6,903 nucleotides of DNA from Pyrobaculum sp. GTDB taxonomy: Archaea > Thermoproteota > Thermoprotei > Thermoproteales > Thermoproteaceae. Each line of letters starts with the position of its first letter. Position 1 is the stretch's first letter. Both the position numbers and the translations under genes were made by a program. The notes beneath the pieces were generated by a model. That model was not told the DNA's origin, searched no databases, and saw only the letters and a list, made by a program, of their open reading frames with translations. The stretch spans positions 1 through 6,903 of the forward strand of contig JAEMPK010000016.1 of the NCBI GenBank assembly GCA_022759345.1, written 5' to 3'. Shown one piece after another: positions 5,150-6,903 of the stretch.

Positions 5150-5946
5150 ACCTCTTCTGTCCTCAAGTCGTCGCATTTTTTAATTTTTACCTCGTCGCCG
5201 GGCTTTAAGCCGTGTGTCGCGGCGGCGCTTCCCATGACGACCGCCAACTCTAGATACCCCTCGCTGTTTATCAACGCCACGGTGTCGCCGGGCGACGCTT
5301 TGCCGTAGGTCTCCACGTATTTGGCCTTGATCGCCCCGCGGGGGGTCTCCACGCACAGCACGTCGCCGAGGGAGGCCACCTTCTCCACCTCGTCTCTGGC
5401 GGAGGTGTAGACGTTGCCGAAGCGGTCCACGTAGATGACTCGGGCGTGGATGACGCCGCCCTCAAGCCGCGCCTTGGGGAGCTCCAGCCGCCTCCAGCTC
5501 GTCGCAGGGACGCCGAGCATACGCGGCTCTATGCCCAGGGAGAGGTAGGCGGCGGCTGGGGCGAAGACGTCGCGGCCGTGGAAGGTGCGTGAAGTCTCTG
5601 GTAGCCGGGTAGTTATGTGGTAGACCTCCTCGACGCCGTCTTCCTCCGCCGCCGGCGACAGAAGGCCGTTGTCGGGGCCTACGAAGTAGTAGTGGCGCGT
5701 CTTCACGATCAGCGGAGCCCTCTCTGTCCCCACGCCGGGGTCCACCACGGCGACGAAGACGGTGCGTGGGGGGAACCACCTGTACGCCGCCTTCAGCACG
5801 AAGGCGCCTGTCAAGACGTCTTGCGGCGGTATGTCGTGGGTTATGTCGACGATCTGCGCCCGGGGGTTTATGCTCAGGATTACGCCCTTCATGACGCCGA
5901 CGAAGTAGTCCCTGGTGCCGAAGTCGGTTAGGAGCGCGACCGCCAC
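5146..5946 (-). CDS. SAM hydroxide adenosyltransferase (SAM hydrolase, DUF62 family)
   Basis: Hydrolyses S-adenosylmethionine to adenosine and L-methionine, the activity shown for the Pyrococcus horikoshii family member. With the GTG at 5946 it has 266 residues, close to the archaeal norm, and begins MAVALLTDFG. The Asp-Arg-His triad is intact: Asp69 and Arg76 in VDPGVGTER (68-76) and His123 in FHGRD (122-126). Other family blocks are INPRAQIVDITHDI (26-39), PDNGLLSP (91-98), YVDRFGNVYT (172-181) and YLELAVVMGSAA (231-242). The frame extends upstream to a TTG at 6009, but those residues have no family match and run through the TATA box into the divergent gene. The C-terminal lysines (KIKK, 254-257) are encoded opposite a T-tract that probably ends etfBA transcription. 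It may limit SAM levels or salvage methionine; its role in vivo is inferred. Confidence 0.93.
   Translation of the reverse strand: MAVALLTDFGTRDYFVGVMKGVILSINPRAQIVDITHDIPPQDVLTGAFVLKAAYRWFPPRTVFVAVVDPGVGTERAPLIVKTRHYYFVGPDNGLLSPAAEEDGVEEVYHITTRLPETSRTFHGRDVFAPAAAYLSLGIEPRMLGVPATSWRRLELPKARLEGGVIHARVIYVDRFGNVYTSARDEVEKVASLGDVLCVETPRGAIKAKYVETYGKASPGDTVALINSEGYLELAVVMGSAAATHGLKPGDEVKIKKCDDLRTEEV
5176..5188 (+). terminator. T-rich terminator of the etfBA operon
   Basis: TTTTTTAATTTTT begins 26 nt after the etfA stop codon, inside the 3' coding end of the convergent SAM hydrolase gene. It is the longest T-rich tract noticed in the window and fits the hairpin-independent U-tract terminators of archaea. 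A short hairpin (AGGAGG/CCTCTT around the etfA stop) precedes it but is probably not needed. Confidence 0.6.
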
Positions 5947-5959
5947 GTTTTTTACAAGA

Positions 5960-5971
5960 CTTTTATATATG
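5960..5971. promoter_or_regulatory. Shared, two-way TATA element between the SAM hydrolase and nog1 genes
   Basis: The plus strand reads CTTTTATATATG and the minus strand CATATATAAAAG, so a TATA box can be read in either direction. The GTG starts at 5946 (minus) and 5987 (plus) lie almost symmetrically around it, 20-21 nt from the TATATAT centre. On the plus strand the TTTATA core is 22.5 nt before 5987, matching the other leaderless genes here. The minus-strand spacing is slightly short. Confidence 0.55.
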
Positions 5972-5986
5972 TGCGCAGTGGCCGAC

Positions 5987-6903
5987 GTGGAGACCGTGGA
6001 GAAGTCCAAGCTTCCCTACGTCTACTCGGCAGATGAGCTGATCTCCATGTTCCTCACCGTCTACGAGAGAGAAGAGGCGAGGGGCTCCTCCGCCGAGCCC
6101 GCCTTCGTGAAGCAGAAGAGGCTTGAAATCAAGCGCATAGTGACGTCGGGCAAGGCCCTGGCCTCTACTCTGAGGGAGACCGCGTTGAGGATGCCGTTTC
6201 TCGACAAGCTCCACCCCTTCTACCGCGACTTAATCGACGTCTCCTTCGGCGCCCAGACCTATAAACACGCCGTGGCTAAGGTGGGCAAGGCCTACGTAGC
6301 CATAAAGGCCATCGCCAAGGAGGCCATCGCCGCCGTCAAGTCGGCGCCGGACAAGGCGGCGTTGCTCAAGGCGAGGAAGATGTACAAAGCCAGGGTGGTG
6401 GACCTCCTAAACGACCTGGCGCCGGAGCTAAACAAGCTGAGAGAGGTGGTTCTGTTCCTCAGGAGGCTCCCCTCCATAGACCCCTCCCTATTCACGGTGG
6501 TGGTGGCGGGGGCGCCCAACGTGGGGAAGAGTAGCTTCGTCAGGTGCGTCTCCACGGCGAAGCCCGAGGTGGCGGACTACCCCTTCACCACGAAGCAGAT
6601 CCACCTGGGCCACATAATCCTCAAGGGAGACAAGGTGCAGGTGGTGGACACGCCGGGCCTCCTGGACCGGCCGCTGAGCGAGCGCAACGCCATAGAGCGG
6701 CAGGCCGTGCTCGCCCTCCGCCACCTGGCAGGCGTCATCCTCTTCCTAGTAGACCCCACCCCCCACGGCGGCTTCGGGCTGGAGATGCAGCACAACCTCT
6801 ACAGGGAGATCACGACGAGCTTCCAGACGCCTGTCGTCGCCGCGGTGAACAAGATAGACATAGCGTCGCGGGAGGAGCTGGAGCGCGCCCGCCTCCTCTT
6901 CTC
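5987..6903 (+). CDS. Nog1-like ribosome-assembly GTPase (3' truncated)
   Basis: A GTPase of the OBG/HflX-related superfamily, NOG1 group, which in eukaryotes and archaea is linked to assembly of the large ribosomal subunit. The window holds 305 codons and then runs out. Residues 1 to about 165 are the helical N-terminal domain, starting KLPYVYSADEL as in Nog1 proteins and rich in Lys/Ala helices. The GTPase domain follows: G1 GAPNVGKSS (175-183), a G2 threonine in YPFTTK (198-203), G3 DTPGLLDRP (221-229) and G4 NKID (289-292 region, after TPVVAAV). G5 lies beyond the edge. The GTG at 5987 is chosen for its TATA spacing; ATG 5969 and GTG 5978 are in-frame alternatives that add 6 and 3 residues, but ATG 5969 would sit inside the TATA element. 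The gene diverges from the SAM hydrolase gene with a 40-bp gap. Confidence 0.92.
   Translation, partial: METVEKSKLPYVYSADELISMFLTVYEREEARGSSAEPAFVKQKRLEIKRIVTSGKALASTLRETALRMPFLDKLHPFYRDLIDVSFGAQTYKHAVAKVGKAYVAIKAIAKEAIAAVKSAPDKAALLKARKMYKARVVDLLNDLAPELNKLREVVLFLRRLPSIDPSLFTVVVAGAPNVGKSSFVRCVSTAKPEVADYPFTTKQIHLGHIILKGDKVQVVDTPGLLDRPLSERNAIERQAVLALRHLAGVILFLVDPTPHGGFGLEMQHNLYREITTSFQTPVVAAVNKIDIASREELERARLLF

Noticed and set aside
5139..5156. A factor-independent hairpin terminator at the etfA/SAM hydrolase junction (AGGAGG/CCTCTT)
   Set aside because: The stem is only 6 bp with a G-T pair and is not directly followed by the T-tract; archaeal termination does not need it.
5947..6009. A TTG start at 6009 for the SAM hydrolase
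   Set aside because: It adds residues with no family match, crosses the TATA element and overlaps the divergent nog1 coding start; the GTG at 5946 gives the normal N terminus.
5963..6795. Minus-strand open frames opposite the start and GTPase domain of nog1
   Set aside because: The plus strand has an uninterrupted frame with G1, G3 and G4 GTPase motifs; the minus frames are its shadows.

Overview
The window reads as a stretch of chromosome from a GC-rich hyperthermophilic crenarchaeon, most likely a member of the Thermoproteaceae (Pyrobaculum or Thermoproteus). The evidence for this is indirect: an archaeal-type citrate synthase, a Nog1-type GTPase, very tight gene packing, TATA boxes about 22-25 nt upstream of start codons (the leaderless-transcript layout), and a Shine-Dalgarno sequence mainly inside an operon. 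The genus is inferred. No mobile element, CRISPR array, tRNA or rRNA was found.

Layout from left to right. (1) 1-494 (+): the C-terminal part of a NOL1/NOP2/Sun-family RNA cytosine-5 methyltransferase, cut by the window edge. (2) 481-2093 (-): a two-gene unit, an ACT-domain protein (UPF0237) followed with a 4-bp ATGA overlap by a PFL-like protein of unknown function (UPF0210). Its end runs 14 bp into the end of the methyltransferase gene. (3) 2094-2285: a divergent intergenic region with one TATA box facing each way and a 9-bp direct repeat. (4) 2286-3413 (+): citrate synthase, followed by a short T-run. (5) 3483-5149 (+): etfB-etfA (fixA-fixB), an ATGA-overlapped operon with its own promoter. 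(6) 5146-5946 (-): SAM hydroxide adenosyltransferase (SAM hydrolase), overlapping the end of etfA by 4 bp. (7) 5987-6903 (+): Nog1-like ribosome-assembly GTPase, truncated at its 3' end by the window and apparently sharing one AT-rich TATA element with gene 6.

Functionally this is mostly core metabolism and translation. Citrate synthase feeds the citric acid cycle. The ETF pair carries electrons between a flavoprotein dehydrogenase, or a FixCX-type partner encoded elsewhere, and the quinone or ferredoxin pool. The SAM hydrolase turns SAM into methionine and adenosine. The methyltransferase and Nog1 act on RNA and on 50S assembly. The only pair with no known biochemical role is UPF0237/UPF0210. 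I do not see an unambiguous new system. The best second-look items are the UPF pair, the symmetric promoter between the SAM hydrolase and nog1 genes, the transcription terminators embedded in the opposing gene at the etfA/SAM hydrolase junction, and the absence of fixC/fixX next to fixAB.
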